Part shown: positions 51,632 to 59,767 of the stretch, one piece after another
Position numbering within the stretch: the stretch's first letter is position 1
Layout: each line of letters starts with the position of its first letter
Assembly (NCBI RefSeq): GCF_013204845.1
Contig: NZ_JABMKY010000036.1
Span: 1 to 64,000 of the forward strand
Direction of reading: 5' to 3'
DNA: 64,000 nucleotides
From: Paenibacillus qinlingensis
GTDB taxonomy: Bacteria > Bacillota > Bacilli > Paenibacillales > NBRC-103111
Made by a program: the position numbers and the translations under genes
Notes under the pieces: model-generated
The model's input: the letters and a program-made list of their open reading frames with translations, nothing else
What the model was told of the DNA's origin: nothing
Databases searched by the model: none

Positions 51632-52771
51632 TTAGTTTTGGGACGGTTTTGTAGGGCCAACCACATACACGGTGTACCCTTGCTTCGTGCCGAATTTATT
51701 TGCATAACCGTGATCTTCATAGTATACATCGATCATTTGGCCTTTCACGCCGCTGCCAATATCCTCAGCACGACGGAAACCAATCCCTTCAATATACACC
51801 CACCAACCAAGCGGAATAACTTTCGGATCGACGGCAATTGTACGCCCTTCCGTCACGGTAGTACCTGTGTAGGTTTTACCATACCCAGAGGAGCCCTCGG
51901 TTTTGCCTGTCGACGCAGCGTCCGCTGAGTAAGCAGTCAGCTTCACGTTTTTGAGAATTTGTTTGTAGCCGAAAGTCACACCATTCTTGGAGACCTCATC
52001 CACACTCGGTGAAGAGGCGGAGAGAACAACCACAGGATTTTTCGTGCCTATGGATACTACTTTCTTAACACTTTCTGTTTGTACTTCTTCACCCACAACT
52101 GCTTCCGCGACTAAAACACCGTCCTCGAAAGTCTTTTCTTTCTTCTTGACCAATACGCCTTCTTTACCTTCTTGGACCACTTGCTCTTTCCCTTTAAGTA
52201 AAGATGCGTCATTCTTTTTCTCTGTCTCGAATGCGATCGGTTCAGAGACTTCCTCCGTCTCTTTTTTCACACGGACGATCTTGATTTCATCGCCTGTGAT
52301 AAGAGCGGACGTCGGTTCGGGAGAAATACGATCGTTCTCCCCAAGTGCAATATTTAAACGTTGCAATGCACTTTCTACCGTTCTTGCAGTTGTGTAAACA
52401 GTGGTGGTCTTTCCATCAGCAGTCAATTGAATCGGTGAGGCATGCTCGATAACAATTTTGTCTCCACCCTTGAGCTTGGTCGTGAGTGAAGCTGAAATTT
52501 CATCGTGCTCACCAATCTTTATGGCTTGTTCATCCAGTAGGCGTTGCAGGACCCATTGCTTCGTGTGCACAATAGTTTCTTGTCCATTAACAACCACGGA
52601 TACGCTCTTGGTAGCCGTTCCGTACAACAACACCAAAAACATGAAAGTCATTGCGATTGAGATTATAGCTAGGCTTAAAATCAAACGCAAGTTTTCATGC
52701 TTCCATCGCAATGCGAAGGACATGCTGGATGATCGTTTTACATGGGTCTCGCTAATTGAGATACTGCCCAC
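51632..52771 (-). CDS. rpfB: Rpf-like cell-wall hydrolase with DUF348, G5 and 3D domains (YabE)
   Basis: Secreted or membrane-tethered muralytic protein. N-terminal membrane helix (LRLILSLAIISIAMTFMFLVLLYG, about 29-52), two DUF348 repeats (SVSVVVNGQETIVHT..., IQLTADGKTTTVYTT...), a G5 domain (EPIAFETEKK...VVSIG), and a C-terminal 3D (Asp-Asp-Asp) double-psi barrel: YSADAASTGKT, TIAVDPKVIPLG, AEDIGSGVKGQMIDVYY. 379 residues. GTG start with AAGGAGG nine bases upstream. Its long leader carries a c-di-AMP riboswitch. Confidence 0.95.
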   Translation of the reverse strand: MGSISISETHVKRSSSMSFALRWKHENLRLILSLAIISIAMTFMFLVLLYGTATKSVSVVVNGQETIVHTKQWVLQRLLDEQAIKIGEHDEISASLTTKLKGGDKIVIEHASPIQLTADGKTTTVYTTARTVESALQRLNIALGENDRISPEPTSALITGDEIKIVRVKKETEEVSEPIAFETEKKNDASLLKGKEQVVQEGKEGVLVKKKEKTFEDGVLVAEAVVGEEVQTESVKKVVSIGTKNPVVVLSASSPSVDEVSKNGVTFGYKQILKNVKLTAYSADAASTGKTEGSSGYGKTYTGTTVTEGRTIAVDPKVIPLGWWVYIEGIGFRRAEDIGSGVKGQMIDVYYEDHGYANKFGTKQGYTVYVVGPTKPSQN

Positions 52772-52976
52772 TTCTTCGGTCCTCCTTCAAAGCCTCGCCG
52801 CCAGGTTACAGCATGATTAATTTGACGCGACTAAGGTTTTTAGTTTAACTTAACGCTCGCCATCATCAGCAAGTGACTTCGCTGAATCTGGTCGTCCCCC
52901 CCTTTTACCTATTCATCATCCTATGAATTCCGGGTTATTTTATGTCTTATGATCTGTGTAGAACCCTGTATGTGGA

Positions 52977-53014
52977 CAAAAAGCCAGCAAGAAGAGGACT
53001 CTTCTCGCTGGCTT
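52977..53014 (-). terminator. Riboswitch-controlled terminator upstream of rpfB
   Basis: Minus strand AGCCAGCGAGAAGAG, three-base loop, CTCTTCTTGCTGGCT then TTTTG. It lies between the c-di-AMP aptamer and rpfB, in the position for ligand-dependent attenuation. Confidence 0.85.
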
Positions 53015-53047
53015 AGTTTGCATAGTGAAATACAAATAGCACGCACG

Positions 53048-53222
53048 ACAATCGTTACCTCTCTTACGCTTACGAGGTTAGCTGACGGATTCGGACGTGA
53101 GAGTCGCCCTACGTAGACGCAAACTGCTTGTTTGACGTCTATGATTCACCCCTGTTACTCTCTGCTTACTTAACCGCATTGGTATGCTCATTAAGCTTGC
53201 AGTGGTTCCCCCGTTCCCACAT
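53048..53222 (-). promoter_or_regulatory. Cyclic di-AMP riboswitch (ydaO/yuaA class)
   Basis: On the minus strand the segment contains the conserved aptamer blocks GGAACGGGGGAACCA, AACAGGGGTGAATCA and CCGAATCCGTCAGCTAACC followed by TCGTAAGCGT and GAGAGG. The last is the diagnostic 3' half of the ydaO motif. Aptamers of this class usually switch off expression when c-di-AMP is high, here through the following terminator. ydaO riboswitches ahead of rpf/cell-wall hydrolase genes are known in Gram-positive bacteria. Boundaries are approximate. Confidence 0.92.
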
Positions 53223-53288
53223 TTGGAACTCAGCGAATGGAAAATTGGCAAATTGGATATTAAGTTATTATGAAAAGTATATTACGCT

Positions 53289-53316
53289 GTTAATCCCAAC
53301 CTGTAAAGGGATTAAC
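53289..53316. repeat. Inverted repeat between rpfB leader and ABC transporter
   Basis: GTTAATCCC-N10-GGGATTAAC, a perfect nine-bp dyad. It lies upstream of the riboswitch on one side and about 210 bases before the ABC transporter on the other, and overlaps the only plausible rpfB promoter region (TTACAG...TAATAT, minus strand). An operator or a terminator without T tract; undecided. Confidence 0.5.
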
Positions 53317-53528
53317 ACCCGTTAAAAAGGGCTAAATCGATTAAATTTCGATTATTTTTCATATATAATCCACTTATATCTACACGTGTCTAACTTTAAC
53401 GTACGTATACGCGATTTTTCAGTATATAATGATCAAAACTAGGCTAAGAATGCAAATTTGTTTATAATGATTCTGGAAGTATTTGAATGAAAAATACCAA
53501 AATTTTGCTATTTAGGGAGGCAATTGAG

Positions 53529-54272
53529 ATGGGTCCCATCTTGCAAGTAAACGCTTTATTCGGTGGATATTTACCCAACAAACCCGTTCTTCATGACCTT
53601 ACCTTCTCGATACGTCAAGGTGAAATGATGGGGCTAATTGGACTTAATGGTGCAGGAAAAAGTACCACGATCAAAAATATTCTTGGACTGCTTCAACCGC
53701 AGAAAGGGTCCATTCGCATTAACGGCTTAACGTTAGCCGAAAATCCGCTGCCCTACCGCGCAACTTATGCTTATGTGCCTGAAAGTCCGGAGTTATATGA
53801 AGAACTTACGATTCGCGAACACCTCGAGCTAACAGCGATGGCTTACGGTATTTCGAAGGCCGATTACGAAACCCGTTCTCGATCCTTATTAGAGCAGTTT
53901 CAAATGAAAGACAAGCTGAATAGCTTCGCAAGTCATTTATCCAAAGGGATGAAGCAGAAGGTCATGATCATGAACGCTTTCCTCATCGAACCCTCTTTAT
54001 ATATTATCGATGAACCGTTTCTCGGACTCGACCCTTTAGCTATTCGTTCCTTGCTTGATCTCATGGTTCAAATGAAGAAGAAAGGTGCTTCCTTTCTCAT
54101 TTCCTCACACATTTTGTCTACAATTGAAAAATATTGCGATGGTTATGTCGTTCTTCATAAAGGCCACATGGTTGCGCAGGGAGATTTAGTCGAATTACGC
54201 GCCCAAACGTCCCTGCCTCAGGCGTCATTAGACGACATCTTCTACAAGCTCGTGCAAGGAGACATGGCATGA
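53529..54272 (+). CDS. ABC transporter ATP-binding protein, EcsA-like
   Basis: 247-residue ATPase subunit. Walker A GLNGAGKSTTIKN, Q-loop YVPESPELYEEL, signature LSKGMKQKVM (usual LSGGQ degenerate as in EcsA/drug exporters), Walker B LYIIDEPFLGLD, H-loop SSHIL. ATG 53529 has GGGAGG eight bases upstream; the frame is open from 53487 without RBS. Coupled by a four-base overlap to the permease gene. EcsA-type exporters influence secretion and membrane proteolysis in B. subtilis; the substrate here is unknown. A TATAAT element at about 53464 may be its -10. Confidence 0.85.
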   Translation: MGPILQVNALFGGYLPNKPVLHDLTFSIRQGEMMGLIGLNGAGKSTTIKNILGLLQPQKGSIRINGLTLAENPLPYRATYAYVPESPELYEELTIREHLELTAMAYGISKADYETRSRSLLEQFQMKDKLNSFASHLSKGMKQKVMIMNAFLIEPSLYIIDEPFLGLDPLAIRSLLDLMVQMKKKGASFLISSHILSTIEKYCDGYVVLHKGHMVAQGDLVELRAQTSLPQASLDDIFYKLVQGDMA

Positions 54273-55519
54273 GTCACATAGCGGATAGTACACCTGCATT
54301 TAACACACAGGCATTATGGAAGCAGCGTTTTCAACACTATATGAAGGAATCGATGGGGTATTGGCAGTATGCCGCACGGAGTAACTTTATCGGCTTCTTG
54401 TTGTTTCTTGTCATCGTTTCTTCCTATTATTATGCAAAAACATTACAGCGTCTTCCGACAGATTATCCATATCTATGGATCGTGTTGCTTGTACTGGTTC
54501 CATTCGTCGCTTCAAGCTCCATTCGAACGCTGACTCGCAGTGCTGATCGTATGTTTCTATTGCGGATTGAACATGAAATGGGGGCCTACTTCCGAAGCAG
54601 CTTTCTGTATAGCCTATCACTTCAGGGTGTTTGGTTATTTCTCGGTTGGGTCGCAGTAAGACCCCTATATAAACACTGTCTTGGTACCGAAGCACAACCA
54701 TTTATTCTCATTTTTGCTCTATTGCTTCTATTAAAAGTAGCAAACCTATTAGTGAGTTGGCAGGAAGGCAGATTTGCCGCTGAACGAACTCGATTCGTGT
54801 CTGTTTGTTTTCGATGGGTGGCATCACTTGCCTTAGTTACGATCCAGTTTCACTACAGCAGTTTATGGGCAAGCCTAGCTGCCCTACTTCTTGTATTTAT
54901 TTGGCTGATTGCATTTCGATACGCGGGTAAATATGTCATTGGTTGGGACTACCTGATTGCCAAAGAGAAGCAACAGCAAGCTAGACTCTATGCCTTCTTC
55001 AACTGGTTCGTGGATGTACCTCAATTGCCAACACGAATAGCCCGCCGAGGTTGGATCAGCGGGATTACCCGAACGATTCCATTTCGACAGGATTCGGCGT
55101 TTCTCTACTTATATATGAAGACATTACTGCGCACCGAAATGTTCGCTATTGTGCTCCGTCTGACTGTGATTGGCATCCTAGCCCTAGCCGTTGCAGACTC
55201 CACGACTGCACGCAGCGTCATCCTACTCATCGCGCTTGTGATCTCGATCGTTCAGCTTACTTCATTAGAGCGTTCGCATCGCTATACGTTTTGGATTCAA
55301 ATGTATCCATTGGAGCCCCAAACAAGAGCAGGTTCTCTAGCCTTTATCATCTGGCTAACCCTCTTACTTGAGCTTGTCATCCTAACGATTCCATTTATGA
55401 TGGGAACCCCCATCCAGTATCTCGTAGTCCCTTTGCTCGGTCTTGCCTTCATTTCTTTCGCATGCGGCGTTATCCTACGTCAGAAGTTCAAGAAAAATGC
55501 CTTACTTGAGGCCGAGTAA
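54269..55519 (+). CDS. ABC transporter permease, EcsB-like
   Basis: 416-residue membrane protein with eight or more hydrophobic segments (for example FIGFLLFLVIVSSYYYA near residue 40, LWIVLLVLVPFVAS, FILIFALLLLLKVANLLV, and two in the C-terminal 60 residues). The RRGWISGI...FLYLYMKTLLRT segment fits EcsB permeases. Starts inside the last codons of the ATPase gene. No ecsC gene follows; its last 18 bases overlap the convergent end of tatD. Confidence 0.82.
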   Translation: MSHIADSTPAFNTQALWKQRFQHYMKESMGYWQYAARSNFIGFLLFLVIVSSYYYAKTLQRLPTDYPYLWIVLLVLVPFVASSSIRTLTRSADRMFLLRIEHEMGAYFRSSFLYSLSLQGVWLFLGWVAVRPLYKHCLGTEAQPFILIFALLLLLKVANLLVSWQEGRFAAERTRFVSVCFRWVASLALVTIQFHYSSLWASLAALLLVFIWLIAFRYAGKYVIGWDYLIAKEKQQQARLYAFFNWFVDVPQLPTRIARRGWISGITRTIPFRQDSAFLYLYMKTLLRTEMFAIVLRLTVIGILALAVADSTTARSVILLIALVISIVQLTSLERSHRYTFWIQMYPLEPQTRAGSLAFIIWLTLLLELVILTIPFMMGTPIQYLVVPLLGLAFISFACGVILRQKFKKNALLEAE

Positions 55520-56269
55520 GCGAATCGCATTGTTTGTTGTAATTTCAGCTATCTCTTCCAGCGTCATTCCCCGAATTTCCGCGGCAGTCTCAGCTACCAA
55601 GCGAACATAACCAGTTTCGTTGCGCTTACCGCGGAAAGGATGTGGCGTTAAGTACGGCGCATCCGTTTCAATCAATAAACGATCAAGCGGAACTTTCGCC
55701 AGCACTTCTTTGGGCTGTACCGCATTTTTGAACGTAACAGGGCCTCCAAAGGAAATATGAAAATTCATATCCAGACACTGCTTCGCTGTCTCCCAACTGC
55801 CCGAGAAGCAATGCATGATACCCCCAACCTCCGCTGCCTTCTCTTCTTTGAGAATCGTTAAAATGTCTTGATGTGCATCCCGATTATGAATCACAATGGG
55901 CATCCCCAGTTTACGCGCAAGCCGAATCTGCTCCCGAAAGACTCGTTGCTGAACATCCTTAGGCGACTTGTCCCAGTAATAGTCCAGACCAATCTCCCCG
56001 ATCGCGACTACCTTCTCATGCTGGCATAAGGACTCAATCCATTCCAAATCGCCAGGCATCATATCTATCGCATCTACAGGATGCCAGCCAACTGTCGAAT
56101 AAATCCAATCGTATTTCTCAGCAAGCTCGATTGAGCTAGGAATCGTTTCTCGATTAAAGCCAACATTTACAATTCTCGTAACGCCGGCCTCTAACGCCCG
56201 CTTAATAACTTCATCTTGATCTTCTTTGAATTGCTCCGCATTTAAATGTGTGTGTGAATCTGTTAGCAT
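55502..56269 (-). CDS. tatD: TatD-family metal-dependent hydrolase (YabD)
   Basis: Amidohydrolase-fold deoxyribonuclease. MLTDSHTHLNAEQF (metal HxH), EIGLDYYWDKSP (Glu ligand), VIHNRDAHQD, MHCFSGSW and ETDAPYLTPHPFRGKRNE complete the two-metal site. 255 residues. In B. subtilis yabD lies between metS and yabE; here it follows the HD-domain gene. 3' end overlaps the convergent EcsB-like gene by 18 bases. Confidence 0.95.
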   Translation of the reverse strand: MLTDSHTHLNAEQFKEDQDEVIKRALEAGVTRIVNVGFNRETIPSSIELAEKYDWIYSTVGWHPVDAIDMMPGDLEWIESLCQHEKVVAIGEIGLDYYWDKSPKDVQQRVFREQIRLARKLGMPIVIHNRDAHQDILTILKEEKAAEVGGIMHCFSGSWETAKQCLDMNFHISFGGPVTFKNAVQPKEVLAKVPLDRLLIETDAPYLTPHPFRGKRNETGYVRLVAETAAEIRGMTLEEIAEITTNNAIRLLGLK

Positions 56270-56349
56270 GTCTGTTCTCCCTTATGTAGCTGAATATGTA
56301 TGGATGATCCGTCTTTTGCTTATAGCTTCTTATTCCTTCTTATACCTGC

Positions 56350-57627
56350 TTACTCTTGCTCCCCCAACATCTCCCAAACGTCTGGATAATCTTCAGCATT
56401 CAACCGCTCAAGAAACTCCTCTGGATAGTACACATGATGTTTCCCCATCTGGAAGCCACTAATGGACTGTACAATTTCGGATCGATGCGTAATCTCAGTT
56501 AAGGTCTCCTTATGATCGATCAGAAGGATTGGCAAATTATCATCGTTTTCACCAGCTCTGTACACGTCATAGGATTGATTCGATGGGAAATCGATCTCCA
56601 TATAGTAGGTCGGATCGAAACCAACTTCTCTCATCACTTTTTCCATACGTTGAATGAGTTGCTCCTGATCTCCATCAAAGGTACTGTACTTGTACAATTT
56701 ACGGTCCAAGAATCGTTTGCACATATCTGCCAGCATATCATCCTTCTCTTGACTCCAAAAGGTCAGCATCGTTTGCATGACAGACTCATCCAGCAGTAAA
56801 TAATCCTCTAAAGAGATTTGATTCTGAATGAGATGAAGAATGGGCTCAACCATGAATCCGAATGTATAGCCTTCCTCATACAAATGCTTAGCACGTGCAA
56901 ATACTTTATGCAAAAGAATTTCTGCGCTTCTCGTAACTGGATGAAAGTAGACCTGCCAGTACATTTGATAACGCGACATTAGATAATCCTCAACAGCATG
57001 CATACCGCTCTCTTTGACAACAATATGCCCTTTGTAAGGTCTAATCACACGAAGAATACGCTCAAGATCAAATGTGCCATAGTTCACACCCGTAAAGTAA
57101 GCATCGCGCAGCAAATAATCCATTCGGTCCGCATCCAACTGACTAGAAACCAAGCTGACGACAATCTCTTCACTATAAGATTTACAGATGACACCTGCTA
57201 CCTTCTTCGGAAAATCAGGCGAGACACGACTCAGCACTTCGTTCACCTCGGTATCCCCTAGCACGATTCGGCAGGACCAGTCCTCGTGCCTTGTGCCGAA
57301 CGCTTTCTCAATCGAGTGCGAGAACGGACCATGTCCCAAATCATGCAGCAATGCTGCGCATAGACATAGCAGACGCTCCTCTTTCGGCCAATCCTCATAG
57401 TGATTGCGTTCGAATTGCGAAATAATTTTCCGCGTAATTTCATAAACACCAAGCGAGTGGGAGAAACGGCTATGCTCAGCACCATGAAAAGTTAAATAGG
57501 ATGTGCCCAATTGACGAATGCGGCGCAACCGTTGAAACTCACGGGTATTAACCAAATCCCAAATCGTATCGTCTTGCACATAAATGTATTTGTGAACGGG
57601 ATCTTTAAATACCTTCTCTTCATTCAT
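56350..57627 (-). CDS. HD-superfamily phosphohydrolase, YwfO-like
   Basis: 425-residue HD-domain protein related to dGTPase-like YwfO. N-terminal KDPVHKYIYVQD, HSRFSHSLGVYEI, HD motif CAALLHDLGHGPFSHSIE (about 82-99), then LVSSQLDADRMDYLLRDAYFTGVNYG and VYFHPVTRSAEILL. Metal-binding His/Asp residues appear intact, so nucleotide or phosphomonoester hydrolysis is likely; the natural substrate is unknown. ATG 57627 has GGGAGG ten bases upstream. It occupies the place of metS. A cluster of Spo0A boxes lies directly upstream. Confidence 0.88.
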   Translation of the reverse strand: MNEEKVFKDPVHKYIYVQDDTIWDLVNTREFQRLRRIRQLGTSYLTFHGAEHSRFSHSLGVYEITRKIISQFERNHYEDWPKEERLLCLCAALLHDLGHGPFSHSIEKAFGTRHEDWSCRIVLGDTEVNEVLSRVSPDFPKKVAGVICKSYSEEIVVSLVSSQLDADRMDYLLRDAYFTGVNYGTFDLERILRVIRPYKGHIVVKESGMHAVEDYLMSRYQMYWQVYFHPVTRSAEILLHKVFARAKHLYEEGYTFGFMVEPILHLIQNQISLEDYLLLDESVMQTMLTFWSQEKDDMLADMCKRFLDRKLYKYSTFDGDQEQLIQRMEKVMREVGFDPTYYMEIDFPSNQSYDVYRAGENDDNLPILLIDHKETLTEITHRSEIVQSISGFQMGKHHVYYPEEFLERLNAEDYPDVWEMLGEQE

Positions 57628-57661
57628 ACAGTTTGAACCTCCCTTAATATAGTTAAGTAAT

Positions 57662-57709
57662 TTCGACATTTTCGACATGAAACCTTTTACAGTGTCGATT
57701 ATTGTCGAA
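57662..57709. promoter_or_regulatory. Cluster of Spo0A (0A) boxes
   Basis: Three perfect 7-mers TGTCGAA: minus strand at 57677-57671 and 57668-57662 (two bases apart, same orientation) and plus strand at 57703-57709, plus a one-mismatch box TGTCGAT at 57693-57699. They lie 20-70 bases upstream of the HD-gene RBS. No unambiguous -10/-35 pair was found, so activation or repression cannot be told. Confidence 0.7.
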
Positions 57710-57894
57710 TTTCAAATTCCAATTTATTCATAGATCGATCGCTTATTTTCCAGCACCTCTTAAGAAATAGGCATTTGAAAAGCGCGTAATATAATCCTTA
57801 CAACCCCTTGTAGATAGCGACATCATCGTTTTTTACCTTGTTACCTAAATAATAATAATTGGGATGAAACCACTTGTTTTCAGCGAAAATATGG

Positions 57895-57944
57895 TTGACT
57901 ATTTTGGGAATCGTTGGTATCATAAGTCTTAAGTAAATGTCGAA
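57895..57944 (+). promoter_or_regulatory. abrB: abrB promoter with downstream Spo0A box
   Basis: TTGACT (57895-57900), 17-base spacer, TATCAT (57918-57923); then a perfect 0A box TGTCGAA at 57938-57944, just after the expected start point. In B. subtilis Spo0A~P represses abrB from boxes downstream of its promoter, so the layout matches. Confidence 0.8.
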
Positions 57945-57995
57945 ACATGACGATATTGATAAAAAATTGATAAAATCGAAAGGGGTTTTATATAT

Positions 57996-58250
57996 ATGAT
58001 GAAATCTACAGGAATTGTTAGAAAAGTGGACGAACTAGGACGCGTTGTTATTCCTATCGAGCTGCGCCGCACATTGGGTATTGGCGAGAAAGACGCTTTG
58101 GAAATATATGTAGACGGTGAGCGCATCATGCTGAAGAAATATGAGCCAGCTTGTATCTTCTGTGGCAATGCGGAGAATGTATCGTACTTCAAAGGAAAAA
58201 TTGTTTGTCATATTTGTTTAGCAGAAATGCCAACACCTGTGACAAAATAA
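57996..58250 (+). CDS. abrB: Transition-state regulator AbrB
   Basis: 84-residue tetrameric DNA-binding protein repressing stationary-phase and biofilm genes. N-terminal swapped-hairpin domain MKSTGIVRKVDELGRVVIPIELRRTLGIGEKDALEIYVDGERI; C-terminal multimerisation part. Three cysteines in ACIFCGNAENV and KIVCHICLAE form CxxC-like pairs. AAAGGGG lies ten bases before ATG 57996; the second Met at 57999 is an alternative. Divergent from the surrounding genes, as in B. subtilis. Confidence 0.96.
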   Translation: MMKSTGIVRKVDELGRVVIPIELRRTLGIGEKDALEIYVDGERIMLKKYEPACIFCGNAENVSYFKGKIVCHICLAEMPTPVTK

Positions 58251-58319
58251 GAAAAGTAGTATATAATAGAAGTAGCACTTATCCTATTGGTAATTCTAAC
58301 CTTTTTCATATCTCCTTTC

Positions 58320-58365
58320 ATCTCTAACTTTGATGGCTTCGGCCACGGGTTAGAGATCTTTTTTT
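58320..58365 (+). terminator. Rho-independent terminator after abrB
   Basis: Plus strand ATCTCTAAC, 20-base loop with an inner hairpin, GTTAGAGAT, then CTTTTTTT. About 70 bases past the abrB stop. Confidence 0.88.
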
Positions 58366-58534
58366 GTATAGACCTTAGAAGATAGAAGACACCTATTCTT
58401 ACATAAATCATGAAATTCGCAAGCCTAGATATGGTAGATGGATAGAGGATGTCTCAAAGGTCTATTTGGACTTTTAGAAACAGCCTCGCTTTTCGTTATT
58501 GGCCGATGAATGAGAAAAATGAATGAGAAACCTG

Positions 58535-58737
58535 TTCTCGCAATCTAACTGGATTTTCTCCATCTATTTAAAGGGGGTTTCTTCAATTCCAAAGAATAAC
58601 TGTATTTCCTGTAGGTAATTTCCCTCGATTGGCTCGATTCTTCAATCTTTCTAAGAATTAGATGTACCTTTTCCATCTAATTCCGAAAATACGTCAGATT
58701 CGAGTAAATTAGCTGTAGTTTATACATCTAAACACCG
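58535..58737. repeat. Phased palindrome array B
   Basis: Four units with core TGKA-N5-TMCA centred at 58556, 58607, 58669 and 58720, spacings 51, 62 and 51, identical to array A. Units 1, 3 and 4 fit the core; unit 2 fits on the left only. Unit 3 is the clearest dyad, TTAGATG-N9-CATCTAA. Most units have TTC 14-15 bases upstream. It occupies the abrB-rsmI intergenic region; nothing else is recognisable in 58366-58834. Confidence 0.82.
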
Positions 58738-58834
58738 AATCAGTAGTCACAACCTGTGTTCGCCAAGCCACAATCTTTCATTTATCCGTAACGCGTGGGA
58801 CAGCACTCTTTCTTTATATCCCTTGCTTGGCACC

Positions 58835-59722
58835 TTAGCGCTCCAGTAACGCATTATAGACATCACGCTTCGATAATCCGCGATCCGTTGCAACCAGCTT
58901 CAGCGCATCCTTGCGATCGATCCCGCGCTCCTCGTAGTGGGCAACATGCTCGCCGAGCGATTTCGCTTCCCACCAACCATCAGCCGCTTCCTGCACTGCC
59001 GCGTCGGATGCGCCCTCGGCGATCACGCAGTACTCCCCCTGCGGCGGGTACTGCTCCAAATGCGCGAGGCACTCTGCGATCGTGCCCCGCAGGAACTCCT
59101 CGTACCGCTTCGTTATCTCGCGGGCGAGACAAACCCTGCGCTCCGCCCCCCACACTTCCGCCATGCGCAGAAGTGTTTTCTCCACGCGGTGCGGCGATTC
59201 ATAGAACAGCAATGTGTCTTGCACATGCTGCAGCCCTTCAAGCAACTTCGTCTGGTCCTTTTTCTCCCTGGGGAGAAATCCGACGAAGGCGAATCGCTCT
59301 GTCGGCAGGCCTGATGCAATCAGCGCCGACAGGGCCGCATTGGCGCCGGGGATGGGCACCACCGGCACGCCCTCATCTACGGCCATCCGCACCAGGTCAT
59401 AACCTGGGTCGGAAATGGCCGGCAGGCCGGCATCGCTGACTAGCGCGATGCTCTGCCCTTCAAGCAGCAAGCGGACCAGCTCCGGGCCGCTTGCTTGCTT
59501 GTTGTGTTCATGATAGCTGACCAGTCGCGTCGCGACTTCAAAATGGGTCAGCAGCTTGCGTGTTTGCCGCGTGTCTTCCGCGGCAATCATGCTTACTTCC
59601 TTCAGCGTGCGGATCGCGCGGAAGGTCATATCTTCAAGGTTGCCGATTGGCGTGGCAACCAGGTATAGCGTGCCTACACCGCTAGCATCCTCGCGGTAGC
59701 TTTTCTGTATCGTTACACTCAC
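58835..59722 (-). CDS. rsmI: 16S rRNA (cytidine(1402)-2'-O)-methyltransferase
   Basis: SAM-dependent tetrapyrrole-methylase-fold enzyme modifying C1402 in the decoding centre. LYLVATPIGNLEDMTFRAI, AAEDTRQTRKLL, SDAGLPAISDPGYDLV and PIPGANAALSALIASGLPTERFAFVGFLPR are signatures. About 295 residues from GTG 59722 (GAGGG eight bases upstream); the frame is open to 59740. The gene is G+C-rich relative to its flanks. No yazA gene lies between it and trmN6, unlike in B. subtilis. Confidence 0.96.
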   Translation of the reverse strand: MSVTIQKSYREDASGVGTLYLVATPIGNLEDMTFRAIRTLKEVSMIAAEDTRQTRKLLTHFEVATRLVSYHEHNKQASGPELVRLLLEGQSIALVSDAGLPAISDPGYDLVRMAVDEGVPVVPIPGANAALSALIASGLPTERFAFVGFLPREKKDQTKLLEGLQHVQDTLLFYESPHRVEKTLLRMAEVWGAERRVCLAREITKRYEEFLRGTIAECLAHLEQYPPQGEYCVIAEGASDAAVQEAADGWWEAKSLGEHVAHYEERGIDRKDALKLVATDRGLSKRDVYNALLER

Positions 59723-59767
59723 AGTTAAATCCCTCATCACTTTATATTAATCGTACAGGTTGCCAAT

